Assembly (NCBI RefSeq): GCF_024362785.1
Contig: NZ_CP093301.1
Span: 3,410,001-3,474,000, forward strand
Reading direction: 5' to 3'
Source of the DNA: Evansella sp. LMS18
Lineage (GTDB): Bacteria > Bacillota > Bacilli > Bacillales > Salisediminibacteriaceae
Length of the DNA: 64,000 bases
Under the pieces are notes generated by a model. That model was not told the DNA's origin, searched no databases, and saw only the letters and a program-made list of their open reading frames with translations. Below are positions 16,094 to 24,379 of the stretch, one piece after another (position 1 is the stretch's first letter; every line of letters begins with the position of its first letter). Both the position numbers and the translations under genes were made by a program.

Positions 16094-16795
16094 CTATACA
16101 GTAACTGTTGTGTACATGCACGGCGCTGCATTTCTTGCGAACATGTTTGCTTCTTCTTTAAGTTTAATATCCCCGAAAAAATAGCTGAATATGCCGTTGA
16201 TCAGCGCATGGTGCATCTTGCAGATTCCCCGGCGGTGCTGCGCGATTTCTTTATAAGTGCAGTTGAATATCCGGAATGAGATTTCATTTGTTTCGTTGTT
16301 GTAATTAATTTCCGGATTGAGGCCTTGTGACAATGCGATTTTTTGGATAACCTCTGTCTTTTCTTCCGGGTTCATAAGCCTCGGGTTGTAATTCAGGTTT
16401 TCGGCAAACTCCTTAGCAGTTTCAAACCCAAACGTTCTGCCTGTTTCAATCAGCGCCTGTTCCCCTTTTTCTCCAAGGGATGCGAGCGTCTGAATAGCAA
16501 TCTCCGAAAGGCGCTGGTAATCCCGGGAAGGAAACTGCAAGCTGACAACCTCATCAGAAAGCCTGTAGAAACGGCTTGGCCTTCCTCCCTTGCCCGTTTT
16601 TTTCGTATCTGAAACAAGCATGTTTACATCCTCGAGTTTCGTCAAATGGAGGCGGGCTACGTTTGCATGGATTTCAAACGTATCGGCAATTTCCTGGACA
16701 GTGACATCACGATGCTGGCGGGATACATACTGATAAATCGAAAAACGGGTAGGGTCTGACAGAACCCCTGTGATTTTAAGTGTTTGCTGTTCCAT
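16094..16795 (-). CDS. HTH transcriptional regulator with conserved C-terminal cysteines (COG2345/SufR-like)
   Basis: The product has 233 residues from the ATG at 16795, chosen for the GGCAGGAG ribosome binding site; an upstream start adds nine residues without one. Residues about 8-70 form an ArsR/DeoR-like winged helix (LSDPTRFSIYQYV, TVQEIADTFEIHANVARLHL), followed by the GGRPSRFYRLS wing. The C-terminal half has Cys in FNCTYKEI, GICKMHH and APCMYT, an arrangement reminiscent of SufR-type iron-sulfur-sensing regulators, though this is inference. It is monocistronic and divergent from ytxH, so it may regulate itself or that neighbour. Confidence 0.75.
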   Translation of the reverse strand: MEQQTLKITGVLSDPTRFSIYQYVSRQHRDVTVQEIADTFEIHANVARLHLTKLEDVNMLVSDTKKTGKGGRPSRFYRLSDEVVSLQFPSRDYQRLSEIAIQTLASLGEKGEQALIETGRTFGFETAKEFAENLNYNPRLMNPEEKTEVIQKIALSQGLNPEINYNNETNEISFRIFNCTYKEIAQHRRGICKMHHALINGIFSYFFGDIKLKEEANMFARNAAPCMYTTVTV

Positions 16796-16923
16796 AATTT
16801 CACTCCTGCCTTTAACCGCCATTCGCTTACTAGTGGCAGCTTTAATAAAAAGTGTATTTTACAATATAATAAACTACTTTACCTGGTAAATGGGGGCCTG
16901 GCCCCGTACAATTTTGTGAACAT

Positions 16924-16951
16924 TTGAAAAAAATTCCTTGATATGTATAAT
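16924..16951 (+). promoter_or_regulatory. Putative sigma-A promoter for the YtxH gene
   Basis: TTGAAA (16924-16929) and TATAAT (16946-16951) are separated by 16 bases, about 80 bases upstream of the ATG. Confidence 0.6.
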
Positions 16952-17031
16952 TAATCGGGGTTTATTGAAGGAAAAAACAAGGAAGTTATAGTAATAAAGA
17001 AGAGATACTTAAATTAGGGAGGTTATTTATA

Positions 17032-17562
17032 ATGGGAAAAAACGGTAATAGCATGGATACGAAAGATTTTCTGATCGGTGCAATTATAGGCGGAGTTATT
17101 GGGGCAACATCAGCAATGCTTCTTGCCCCGAAATCAGGCAGGGAACTTAGAGGAAATATAAACGAGAAGGCGCTCACGGCTAAAGACAAGACTGTAGAGT
17201 TTAAAAATACTGCCGTGGAAAAGAGCAACGAGTATACTCAGCTTGCTAAAGATAAGTCCTCCGAGCTTTCGAAAGCAGCTAAACAGCAGTTCAGCCGAGT
17301 TAAAGGTGATTATAAATCGGTGGCTGATAAAGCAGCTAATATGAGTTCTGAACTGACCGAGGATATAAAGAATATAATGGAGACTGAAAAAGATGCGGGC
17401 CGGGAACTTGCGGAAAAGGTAGTGGCTGAAATCGAAGACACAAGCCAGAAATTAAGAAGTGATATCGAGCAATACAGCAATCAGGCAGGAAGCCAGGGAA
17501 GTGAAGGTACTGAGGTGAAGAGCGAGCCCGGCAAAGACACAGCAAATACCAATAATCAGTAA
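17032..17562 (+). CDS. YtxH domain protein (general stress family)
   Basis: A 176-aa protein whose start MGKNGNSMDTKDFLIGAIIG and glycine-rich membrane segment IGGVIGATSAMLLAPKSGRE define the YtxH domain (about residues 10-60). The rest is a long charged amphipathic helix or coiled coil with heptad-like Lys/Ala/Ser repeats, ending in a polar tail. In Bacillus such proteins are often induced by stress; that is family knowledge, and I see no clear sigma-B site. The ATG follows AGGGAGG. It ends the chromosomal segment left of the integrative element. Confidence 0.85.
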   Translation: MGKNGNSMDTKDFLIGAIIGGVIGATSAMLLAPKSGRELRGNINEKALTAKDKTVEFKNTAVEKSNEYTQLAKDKSSELSKAAKQQFSRVKGDYKSVADKAANMSSELTEDIKNIMETEKDAGRELAEKVVAEIEDTSQKLRSDIEQYSNQAGSQGSEGTEVKSEPGKDTANTNNQ

Positions 17563-17563
17563 A

Positions 17564-17604
17564 AAATAAGCAATGGGGCATCTGCTCCATTGCTTATTTC
17601 CTGT
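17564..17604 (+). terminator. Rho-independent terminator after the YtxH gene
   Basis: AAATAAGCAATGG (17564-17576) pairs with CCATTGCTTATTT (17587-17599). It lies just outside the left attachment site. Confidence 0.85.
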
Positions 17605-17612
17605 CATGAAAA

Positions 17613-17674
17613 TGGCTGGGATGGCAGGGATCGAACCTGCGTATCACGAAGTCAAAGTCCGTTGCCTTACCGCT
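17613..17674 (-). repeat. attL: 62-bp copy of the tRNA-Gln 3' part
   Basis: Identical to 29286-29347 from the tRNA 3' end to the D-loop; after ACCGCT it diverges (ACAAAT instead of TGGCTACATCCCA). The acceptor 5' strand and D-stem 5' side are missing, so this is not a working tRNA gene. Confidence 0.93.
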
Positions 17675-18125
17675 ACAAATTTTAATGTAGTATTACCCGT
17701 TGCGCTGTATGCGTTTGGGACGCTTGGCAATCCGGAAACCTCTCCGGAAAATTACCAAGGGACGCGAATGTTAACGTTCTCATTCCGTTTATGATTGTAT
17801 TATACGTATGCATTAAGTAGTTTGCAATAAAAAATGTTTTAGTGTTGAGTCTGGAATGGAAATGGTAGCTAGAAAACTGCAACAGACGCCCCAAGTTGTC
17901 TGTAACGATTTTTTTATTCTTTAAGATATTAAGAGAGCGGTGAATTACTTACCTATCGCATTTAAGCTCTGAAGCTGTTTTAAATTGATTCTATATTAGA
18001 AATAGAACAAAGCACCCTCAATCGATGGAAGAGGTACTATCAGACTCCGTAATCCGAGTATTCCAAATATTCTCAAAGTGTGATATATTTAGACATAGTA
18101 AGGTGACGGGGAGGGTGTCTTTACT
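17675..18125. other. Left end of the integrative element, non-coding
   Basis: About 450 AT-rich bases between attL and the first element gene. I see no convincing gene. The stretch probably holds integrase arm sites and the promoter of the two-gene membrane operon; no repeated arm sequence was clear enough to list. Confidence 0.5.
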
Positions 18126-18563
18126 GTGAAATCTATCAAATTAATAATTTTTATTGTCGGCCTTTTCCTTATAAATTATATTGGCGGAGTGCCTCAAGAT
18201 TCAAAAAATCTTTTTATAACTCATACAGTTTTTTTTGCACCAATACTTGTAGAGTACTATAAGTTATTAAAGGTAAAGAATTTCTTGAAATTTTTCATAT
18301 ATCCAATTTGGATAGCAGGAATAATGGTTATAACAGCGAATATATTGGGTATAGCAGGAGTAATAACAGTCACTGAAGCGTACAGAGTGATTTTTAATCC
18401 TGAATATTTTTCTATATTTTCGTTAAACCTATATGTCACTAATTACTTATTGGTGTTGGGGATAGTCTACGCAGCAGTTTTTGTGGGCAGACTTACATTT
18501 GAGCCATGGATTGATTGGGAACCCGTTGGAAGTCAAAAGAAAACTAAGGAGGAGATGGTTTAG
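18126..18563 (+). CDS. Four-segment membrane protein, unknown, first gene of a pair
   Basis: A 145-aa protein with about four hydrophobic segments (residues 5-22, 30-42, 55-78, 100-120) and a short charged cytosolic tail (QKKTKEEMV). The GTG start follows GGGGAGGG. The ribosome binding site of the next gene (AAGGAGGAG) lies inside its last codons, one base separates the stop from the next ATG, and a terminator follows the pair, so this is a two-gene operon. It lies right after attL, a common place for cargo or superinfection-type genes. No family recognised. Confidence 0.7.
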   Translation: MKSIKLIIFIVGLFLINYIGGVPQDSKNLFITHTVFFAPILVEYYKLLKVKNFLKFFIYPIWIAGIMVITANILGIAGVITVTEAYRVIFNPEYFSIFSLNLYVTNYLLVLGIVYAAVFVGRLTFEPWIDWEPVGSQKKTKEEMV

Positions 18564-18564
18564 T

Positions 18565-19026
18565 ATGTTCGCCCTAGATAATGTTATAATTATCATGTTT
18601 TTTGGGTTTGTTTTCTTTTTAGTTTTTAGTTTCTTGAACGTTCTAACATTTACGAAAGATGCCCTTACTGCCATCTACCTAACTCTTATGTTCTGTTACT
18701 TCTTCTTTGTAATGCCTTTTAAAGCCATTAATACTATGCACAAAAATAGGGAACAAGTTATTGATCAGCTAATTGAAGAGAATGAATTAAATGAGGACGA
18801 AATAACGAAGATGAGAAATCTCCTTAGTAAAAGGTATAAGTTGTTTATTTCATTATTTAAGGCTGGGGAACTTTCATATTCAGATACGTTAAATAATATA
18901 CGTTCATGGTATAGACAAAAGCCATTCAGGTTAAGAATTAAATTCCATAGTCAAAATAAAAAGGCTTATGAGGTAAATTATATGAAAGATTTGCAAAACG
19001 ATATTCATAACTTTAAAGGCGCATAA
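18565..19026 (+). CDS. Membrane protein with charged cytosolic domain, second gene of a pair
   Basis: The product has 153 residues from ATG 18565, chosen because AAGGAGGAGATGG lies directly upstream; an upstream in-frame extension overlaps the previous gene. Two hydrophobic segments (about residues 6-25 and 35-50) are followed by a basic and acidic helical domain (REQVIDQLIEENELNEDEIT, KPFRLRIKFHSQNKK). This layout, two membrane helices plus a soluble tail coupled to a small polytopic partner, can occur in small defence or immunity pairs, but no motif supports a specific role. Confidence 0.7.
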   Translation: MFALDNVIIIMFFGFVFFLVFSFLNVLTFTKDALTAIYLTLMFCYFFFVMPFKAINTMHKNREQVIDQLIEENELNEDEITKMRNLLSKRYKLFISLFKAGELSYSDTLNNIRSWYRQKPFRLRIKFHSQNKKAYEVNYMKDLQNDIHNFKGA

Positions 19027-19030
19027 ATTT

Positions 19031-19055
19031 AAGCACCCACTACGGTGCTTTTTGT
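19031..19055 (+). terminator. Terminator after the two-gene membrane operon
   Basis: AAGCACC (19031-19037) pairs with GGTGCTT (19044-19050), followed by TTTGTTTTT. Confidence 0.8.
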
Positions 19056-19325
19056 TTTTCATAAGTAGGCGGTCTATTCAAGGTAGTGATAGGAATAAGT
19101 GTATTGCTGAGTACGTGGCGAGCGTGGAAACTACAGTAAGTGGTGTGTTTTTAAGCTATTTAAACATAAATGATGCTTAACTTGTAGAAGATTTTAAGGA
19201 CGAGCAAGAGTTATAGAATATATTAATTAGAAAATTCAGTATACTATTAGCGGAATATAGTATATAATCTCCTTAACGCCAATCCCTCGCACTTCCACTT
19301 TAACCCTCGAAAGGAGCCGCTGCTC

Positions 19326-19694
19326 ATGTATGAAAACGATGTAGATTATATGACGTCTGCCTACCGAATGCTTTACGAAATTGAAACGATGTTAAAAAGC
19401 CACGTCCATTCCACACTTTTTAAGTTATACGGTTGCCAATGGGAGGATCGACAGGAGATTAAAAAACCGCTCAATCAGATGTATTACTTCGAAGTTATCC
19501 GCCTGTATAAAACCCACCCGCTCTTTAATACGCTCCTAGATAACCACGAGTACAACCTTCTTCATAATTTACGACATATCCGCAATGACGTCGCCCACAT
19601 GAATATCCTTACTTCCAACGAATATGATTTGCTTACTAAATGCAACGATATTATAAAAAATCGAATTCAACCTAAGGAAATTAGTAATACATGA
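19326..19694 (+). CDS. HEPN-motif protein (Swt1-type HEPN-like), 122 aa
   Basis: A helical 122-aa protein with an RNDVAH sequence at residues 86-91, matching the Rx4H signature of HEPN nucleases in the right setting (LRHIRNDVAHMNIL). The upstream helix YRMLYEIETMLKSHV and a middle helix-loop segment fit the fold. HEPN proteins are often metal-independent RNases in toxin-antitoxin and phage-defence systems. No minimal nucleotidyltransferase antitoxin gene is visible beside it. The ATG follows AAGGAG. It is closed by its own terminator, so it is expressed alone. Activity is inference. Confidence 0.7.
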   Translation: MYENDVDYMTSAYRMLYEIETMLKSHVHSTLFKLYGCQWEDRQEIKKPLNQMYYFEVIRLYKTHPLFNTLLDNHEYNLLHNLRHIRNDVAHMNILTSNEYDLLTKCNDIIKNRIQPKEISNT

Positions 19695-19743
19695 AGTCAG
19701 TAAGCTATTTGGTATGCCGATTTTTATTAATCCTAACTGATCG

Positions 19744-19769
19744 ACCAGGGTGATTCCTGGTTTTTTTTA
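19744..19769 (+). terminator. Terminator after the first HEPN gene
   Basis: ACCAGG pairs with CCTGGT around GTGATT, followed by a T8 run. Confidence 0.85.
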
Positions 19770-19900
19770 TTGGAATATTCCTGCTCGGCCTATTTCCTTG
19801 TATATCAAATTCCACTCCACCGGATTTTCCGCTCATTTTACGCACTTTTACGGTGAAGTGCGGTTATTGCCTGAAAAAAATAGTTGCTGAAAATAATAAA

Positions 19901-20249
19901 AAAATGCGCCAAAAGGTGGGTGAGAGTTGAAGTATAAGTGAGGAGGCAATTCCACTTATAAATATTTTCGAAAAAATGCGCCAAAACGGAGTTGAGAATC
20001 GAGATATAAGTGAGGAGGTAAAGCAGCACGAAACATGTTCACAAAAAATTCACATATAAGCGTGCCAAATAGTGGTTGAGAGGATAGTTGAAAGTGAGGA
20101 GGTAAATTAGCAAAAAAAATTTTAAAAAAAGTGTGCGAAAAGGGGGTTGAGAATTGAGTTATAAGTAGGGGGTGTTAATATTACGAAAAATAAATTCACT
20201 TAAAAATGCGCCAAAACCGGGGTGGCAGTTGTAGTAAAAGTGAGGAGGT
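19901..20249 (+). repeat. Five imperfect direct repeats (iteron-like), probable replication origin
   Basis: Five copies start near 19901, 19973, 20056, 20128 and 20203 (spacing 72-83 bases). Each has a left box like TGCGCCAAAA, a centre like GGTTGAGA, and a right box AGTGAGGAGGT about 30 bases later. The right box resembles a Shine-Dalgarno sequence, yet no start codon or conserved frame follows. Together with the P-loop protein downstream at 20682 the array most resembles initiator-binding sites of a plasmid or phage-satellite origin. Confidence 0.75.
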
Positions 20250-20397
20250 TAAACTGGGCACGACTAAAGTTCGATAGAAAGGTGGCGGGCATCGGATTCT
20301 TGAAACGCGATGGATAGTACGCAGGGAGGTACGTTTAATTTCGTAATTACGAGATTGCTACGAAGATTACTGTTTTAACCGAGTTAAAAAGCGATTA

Positions 20398-20505
20398 AAA
20401 ATGCTGCTACTCGCTACGCTCGTACAATGACTCACTACGTTCGTATTGGTCAGTTAAGATAGAGAAGCTTTGTAAAAGCTTCATAAAATACGAAGTATTT
20501 TATTT
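20398..20505. other. Structured region upstream of the replication protein gene
   Basis: Three inverted motifs lie close together: CTACTCGCTACGCTCG with CACTACGTTCGT (related arms), GAAGCTTT/AAAGCTTC, and a perfect ATAAAATAC-GAA-GTATTTTAT hairpin with a three-base loop ending near 20501. They sit between the iteron-like repeats and the start of the helicase-like gene and may form origin structures or an attenuator. No T-run terminator is present. Confidence 0.5.
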
Positions 20506-20681
20506 ACACAACGATTTAAACCGGATAAATAACTTTCCAAAACGTATGAAAAAGCCTTTAACCATGCGGTATACAGCGTCTATCTCTTAAAAGGATATTC
20601 GATAACTTTCCGAAATTAAGTCAAGCGCAGGGGCTAACGAACATATGCCGGTAACTAAAAACTTAAAAGGGGTCGATTAAT

Positions 20682-21902
20682 ATGGACAAGATTAACGTGA
20701 TTGATTCGATTATGGGAAGCGGTAAAACAAGCTGGGCGATTCAGTATATGAACGAAGCGCCAGCAGAAACGAGATTTATATATATTACTCCGTTTTTAGA
20801 CGAGATTCAGCGGGTGAAGAGCGCTGTGAAAAATCGGATCATATATGAGCCGGATATTAAGAACGATGAGGGGAGGAAGATGCGTTCTTTAAAGCAATTA
20901 ATTGCGGATGGTCAGGATATAGCCAGTACCCACTCGTTATTCCGCGCTGCTGATGCAGAATTAATAGAGCTTATTCGTTCAAGTAATTACGTGCTTATTT
21001 TAGACGAAGTAATGCAGGTAATCGATAACTTAGGCGTTAAGCGGGACGATATTCTAACGCTGTTAGAAAGTAAAAGAATAGGCATAGACGAAAATCATCG
21101 TGTTCACTGGTTACGGCAGGATTACGAGGAAGGCAAGTTCACCACAGTTAAAATGACGGCTGACGCAGGAAATCTATATTTATATCGTAAGTCGTTTATA
21201 GTTTGGACTTTTCCACCCGCTGCATTTAAAGCCTTTAAAAACGTATATGTTATGACATACCTTTTCGAAGGCCAACTGCAACGTGCTTACTTTGATTTGT
21301 TTGACATTCCGTTTCAGTACCTTGCTATAAAACAAGGTGATGACCAGCGTTACAGTTTAACGAAGTATTGCCGAGAAGCGGAAAATCGAAAAAAATTTAT
21401 GGAACTTATGACAGTTTACGAGGGGAAGTACAACAATGTTGGCGATGGTTACTATGAATTCTCTTCAACAAAGCTGCGTAATTACAGCGATCAGCATCGG
21501 AAAAAAATAAAAACGAATACTGCAGGTTTCTTTAAACACAAAGCGGATGCCAGAAAAGACGAGATTATGTGGACAACCTTAAAAGAAAAAAAAGACACGA
21601 AGAACGGATATGGCGGTCCAGGTTACGCTCGTGGAGAATTTGTGGAATGGAATAAGCGGGCAACAAATGAATATCGGGATAAGCGTGCGCTTGCGTATTT
21701 GTTTAATCGTTTTACTCATCCGGATGAGACTGTTTTCTTCGAAGAAAATAAGATACCTGTTAACGAAGAGGTTCTGGCGTTAAGCGATTTATTACAGTGG
21801 ATTTATCGTAGCCGTATACGTGATGACAAGCCCATTCACCTGTATATACCTAGTTCTAGGATGAGAGGCTTACTGAAATCGTGGGGGAAATACGAAATTT
21901 AA
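20682..21902 (+). CDS. P-loop DEAD-like helicase, probable replication/origin-binding protein
   Basis: A 406-aa protein with Walker A SIMGSGKTSW near residue 10 and Walker B VLILDEVMQV near residue 107. Near residues 326-345 RATNEYRDKRALAYLFNRF resembles a pattern I know from phage helicase/origin-binding proteins related to herpes UL9-type replication helicases. The ATG follows AAAAGGGG. It lies just downstream of the five repeats and hairpins and heads a run with two small genes, so it is the best candidate for the element's replication initiator or helicase. Strand separation and origin binding are inferred. Confidence 0.72.
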   Translation: MDKINVIDSIMGSGKTSWAIQYMNEAPAETRFIYITPFLDEIQRVKSAVKNRIIYEPDIKNDEGRKMRSLKQLIADGQDIASTHSLFRAADAELIELIRSSNYVLILDEVMQVIDNLGVKRDDILTLLESKRIGIDENHRVHWLRQDYEEGKFTTVKMTADAGNLYLYRKSFIVWTFPPAAFKAFKNVYVMTYLFEGQLQRAYFDLFDIPFQYLAIKQGDDQRYSLTKYCREAENRKKFMELMTVYEGKYNNVGDGYYEFSSTKLRNYSDQHRKKIKTNTAGFFKHKADARKDEIMWTTLKEKKDTKNGYGGPGYARGEFVEWNKRATNEYRDKRALAYLFNRFTHPDETVFFEENKIPVNEEVLALSDLLQWIYRSRIRDDKPIHLYIPSSRMRGLLKSWGKYEI

Positions 21903-22033
21903 AATAGACGCAGGGTTAGTTAAAGGAGCGTAATGTAAGGTTTTTTAACTGAATATTCCGTATTTTTCTGGCGGTATGAGTGTCGGCTTCAAGTCACTAT
22001 TTAATTAAATTACACAGAGGAGAGTTGATTTTT

Positions 22034-22255
22034 TTGAATATTAAAACAAGGGTACTGTCAAAACAAGCCAAAAAACCTAATGATTATAGCGACTATCAGT
22101 GGGAGCAAGTGTCGGACGTTCTTTGCTACAACATCTATAAAGCTAGCTGGGAAGCTGTAGTAGAACTCGACCTTGATAAATACTTCAAGGATATAGATGA
22201 ATACAAGAGCAAACAAAAGATGAGGATGTCGTCAAGGAAAAGGAAGGTTAGCTAA
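22034..22255 (+). CDS. Small protein of unknown function in the replication module
   Basis: I place the start at TTG 22034 because AGAGGAGAG ends about 11 bases upstream, giving 73 residues; GTG 21980 would add 18 residues but has no ribosome binding site. The product is highly charged, with a Trp/Tyr-rich middle (YSDYQWEQVSDVLCYNIYKA) and a very basic end (KQKMRMSSRKRKVS). The stop overlaps the next ATG by one base (TAATG), so translation is coupled to the Cys-rich gene. Function unknown. Confidence 0.6.
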   Translation: MNIKTRVLSKQAKKPNDYSDYQWEQVSDVLCYNIYKASWEAVVELDLDKYFKDIDEYKSKQKMRMSSRKRKVS

Positions 22256-22692
22256 TGAGTAAAGTTATAATGTGTAATTACGGGGGAAAAACGATGCCAG
22301 TTGAGGAATACAAGCAAAGGAAAGGCGTTAAACAGTTTGAAAAATCGTTAAAGAATCTGGCGAAAGGGTGCGCATCATTTTCCGCTGGAAAGCTCTGCAC
22401 GAAAACTGGACGAACCTGTAACGTCTTTAACGATCAGTATTTTCCTACGCAACAGAAAAGGAGATGTTCGTACTTTGAACGCTTTTTATTGCCAGCGGAT
22501 GAACAATCGATGAGCGACTATTATTCCGTTATGCAGGGCGGTAAGGTACTGACAAAAGACGTAATAACATGCTCCGAGTGTAAACAGCCGTTTGAGCGGA
22601 ACTCCAATAGTCAGAAGTATTGCTTCGAATGCCGCCCGCTGATTAAAAGGAGACATGATGCTAACTATCGATCAAGGAAGGTAATGAAGTAG
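22255..22692 (+). CDS. Cysteine-rich zinc-finger-like protein
   Basis: A 145-aa protein with two Cys clusters: an N-terminal one spread over residues 39-73 (KGCASFSAGKLC, GRTCNVF, RRCSYF) and a C-terminal treble-clef-like CSECKQPF...YCFEC. Similar small Cys-rich proteins occur in plasmids, phages and conjugative elements, probably binding zinc and nucleic acid. It overlaps the previous stop by one base and closes the replication module. No enzymatic motif is seen. Confidence 0.68.
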   Translation: MSKVIMCNYGGKTMPVEEYKQRKGVKQFEKSLKNLAKGCASFSAGKLCTKTGRTCNVFNDQYFPTQQKRRCSYFERFLLPADEQSMSDYYSVMQGGKVLTKDVITCSECKQPFERNSNSQKYCFECRPLIKRRHDANYRSRKVMK

Positions 22693-22827
22693 CAGAAAGA
22701 CGTTATTTGACCGAGCATTAGAGATTCGTGGAGACCGCTGTATCAACGGTTACAAAACCTGGAAATATCGATTTAGTAGTAACATAGCCGTATCGTAAAA
22801 AATCAAGCTTATCATACGTTTTACACT

Positions 22828-22874
22828 GTAGAAGGGGCGAAGTCTACGTTCAAAGTAGAGCCCCGGATTTCTAC
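22828..22874. other. Strong nested hairpin in a non-coding gap
   Basis: GTAGAA...TTCTAC encloses GGGGC...GCCCC and an inner TCTAC/GTAGA stem. It is not followed by a T-run, so it is not an obvious terminator. It lies in the 356-base gap between the Cys-rich gene and the convergent HEPN gene (22693-23048), where I see no coding sequence. Confidence 0.5.
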
Positions 22875-23048
22875 GTGTATAATGCAGGTTTTGTTATCAT
22901 GTTACAATTTTATAAACAAGGAAGTATAATAAGAAGAAATCGTAATTATTTGATTAATAGGTGTAACTTAATTTAAATTCTCTGCTTGACAATCTGTTCA
23001 CCACGAGTACTTTATTGAAAACTGGCCCCCTCCCCACTTGATGTTTCT

Positions 23049-23534
23049 TTAGTCTTCCATCTCTTTTGGTTCCCATTTTTTAAAATTATGTAAATGCAAA
23101 GATATGTACGTTACGGACCAAAAAAATCTATCTCTAGGAGTCTTAGCATCATTCTCGTTGTATATCTTTAAACTTGAACATCTATTTTTAATTTGGTCAA
23201 CAGAATCGAAAGTCACGGCGTTTAATTGATGGGCAAAGTCGTTTCTTATTTTTCTAATTAAATTTAAATCATCATATTGTTCCTTATTAATAAGTTCAAG
23301 TAAATAAGCAATACTAATTCTTGAAGAAAATGTACTTAATGGACCATTCCCGCTTGTAAGATTGTTTTTATCGTTAGCACTAAGCGAAGTAACGTTCTTA
23401 AAATGACCAAGTATCACTAACTTTAATTGTTCCTCGAGGTAACTAGCTGCGACAATTGCAGCAGCTCTATCCTCACTATCATTAAATAAATTAACCATTT
23501 TATTATGTATTTCAGTTTTATCCACATTACTCAT
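23049..23534 (-). CDS. HEPN-motif protein, MltR-like, 161 aa
   Basis: The segment EDRAAAIVAASYLEEQLKL near residues 21-39 and SSRISIAYLLELI near 70-82 match the MltR/DUF4145-like all-helical fold. RNDFAH at residues 97-102 gives an Rx4H HEPN motif in the setting LIRKIRNDFAHQL. MltR is the mannitol operon repressor, but related mobile-element proteins are better seen as HEPN RNase-like effectors. AGAAGGAG precedes the ATG on the minus strand. It is transcribed opposite to its neighbours and stands alone, like many cargo genes. No partner antitoxin is seen. Confidence 0.7.
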   Translation of the reverse strand: MSNVDKTEIHNKMVNLFNDSEDRAAAIVAASYLEEQLKLVILGHFKNVTSLSANDKNNLTSGNGPLSTFSSRISIAYLLELINKEQYDDLNLIRKIRNDFAHQLNAVTFDSVDQIKNRCSSLKIYNENDAKTPRDRFFWSVTYISLHLHNFKKWEPKEMED

Positions 23535-23696
23535 ATTTTCAACTCCTTCTGTTATTAAAAGACTTCTTCTCCAGTTAAAACCTAGTTTCTTTTCGGATAA
23601 GAACTTTCGTCATAAAAACAATTTTATCAAAAAAGGCAAAATAGTGTTATTTGTTTTTTAAGGTTACGTGGACGAAGATTCATAACTTAAAAGTAT

Positions 23697-23744
23697 TGAC
23701 ACCGGTAAGCTGGCGGCGTAATATCAAGGTATAGGTCGGTGTCA
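23697..23744. promoter_or_regulatory. Inverted repeat upstream of the serine recombinase
   Basis: TGACACCG (23697-23704) and CGGTGTCA (23737-23744) form an 8-bp inverted repeat 32 bases apart, just ahead of the recombinase gene. It could be part of a res site or an operator. TTGACA (23696-23701) inside it also resembles a -35 box. Confidence 0.45.
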
Positions 23745-23778
23745 TTACTTATAGTCATAAATGGGAGGGGAAAACGTT

Positions 23779-24336
23779 ATGAAATACGGGTACGCCAGGG
23801 TGTCAACGGTTGGGCAGGATTTAGAAAGTCAAGTTACGCAATTAAAAGCGGAAGGTTGCGAAATCATCTACTCGGAAAAGTTCACAGGTACTAAGAAGTC
23901 TCGTCCAGAATTTATGAAGTTATTGGAAACGGTAAATCAAGGAGATATGATTGTAGTTACCAAGTTAGACCGCTTCGCTAGGTCAGCAGCTGACGCAATT
24001 AGTATCGTAAGAGATTTATTTAACCGTGGTATTCGTGTACATATCCTTAATATGGGTTTAATCGAGAATACACCGACAGGTAAGCTGATATTTACGATTA
24101 TGTCAGGTTTCGCAGAGTTTGAACGTGATATGATCGTTGAGAGAACGCAAGAAGGTAAAGCGATAGCCAAGCAGCGAGATGATTACCGAGAAGGAAGACC
24201 GAGATTATACAGTAAGAAACAGATAGAACATGCGCTTGGCCTCCTGGAATCCCATTCGTATAAAGAAGTCGAGCAACTTACAGGGATAAGTAAAAGTACG
24301 CTGATCCGAGCTAAAAGAAAAAAGGCCGTGAATTAA
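23779..24336 (+). CDS. Serine recombinase (resolvase/invertase family)
   Basis: The product has 185 residues from ATG 23779; an ATG 18 bases upstream overlaps the GGAGGGG ribosome binding site. The catalytic Ser is in [11 protein letters not shown] (Ser9), with the supporting LDRFARS and [17 protein letters not shown] regions of small serine recombinases. The C-terminal helix-turn-helix is [20 protein letters not shown] plus [12 protein letters not shown]. Such proteins resolve cointegrates, invert segments or resolve multimers. Beside a separate tyrosine integrase it probably serves multimer resolution of a replicating form. Confidence 0.92.
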   Translation: MKYGYARVSTVGQDLESQVTQLKAEGCEIIYSEKFTGTKKSRPEFMKLLETVNQGDMIVVTKLDRFARSAADAISIVRDLFNRGIRVHILNMGLIENTPTGKLIFTIMSGFAEFERDMIVERTQEGKAIAKQRDDYREGRPRLYSKKQIEHALGLLESHSYKEVEQLTGISKSTLIRAKRKKAVN

Positions 24337-24350
24337 TAAGGATTACTACG

Positions 24351-24379
24351 ACACCTTTTCCGAGAGAGGGTGTTTTTTT
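24351..24379 (+). terminator. Terminator after the serine recombinase
   Basis: ACACCTTTT pairs imperfectly with GAGAGGGTGT and is followed by T7. Confidence 0.65.

Noticed and set aside
17613-17684. A second tRNA-Gln gene
   Set aside because: Only the 3' part is present; the acceptor 5' strand and part of the D-arm are replaced by unrelated sequence, so it is attL.
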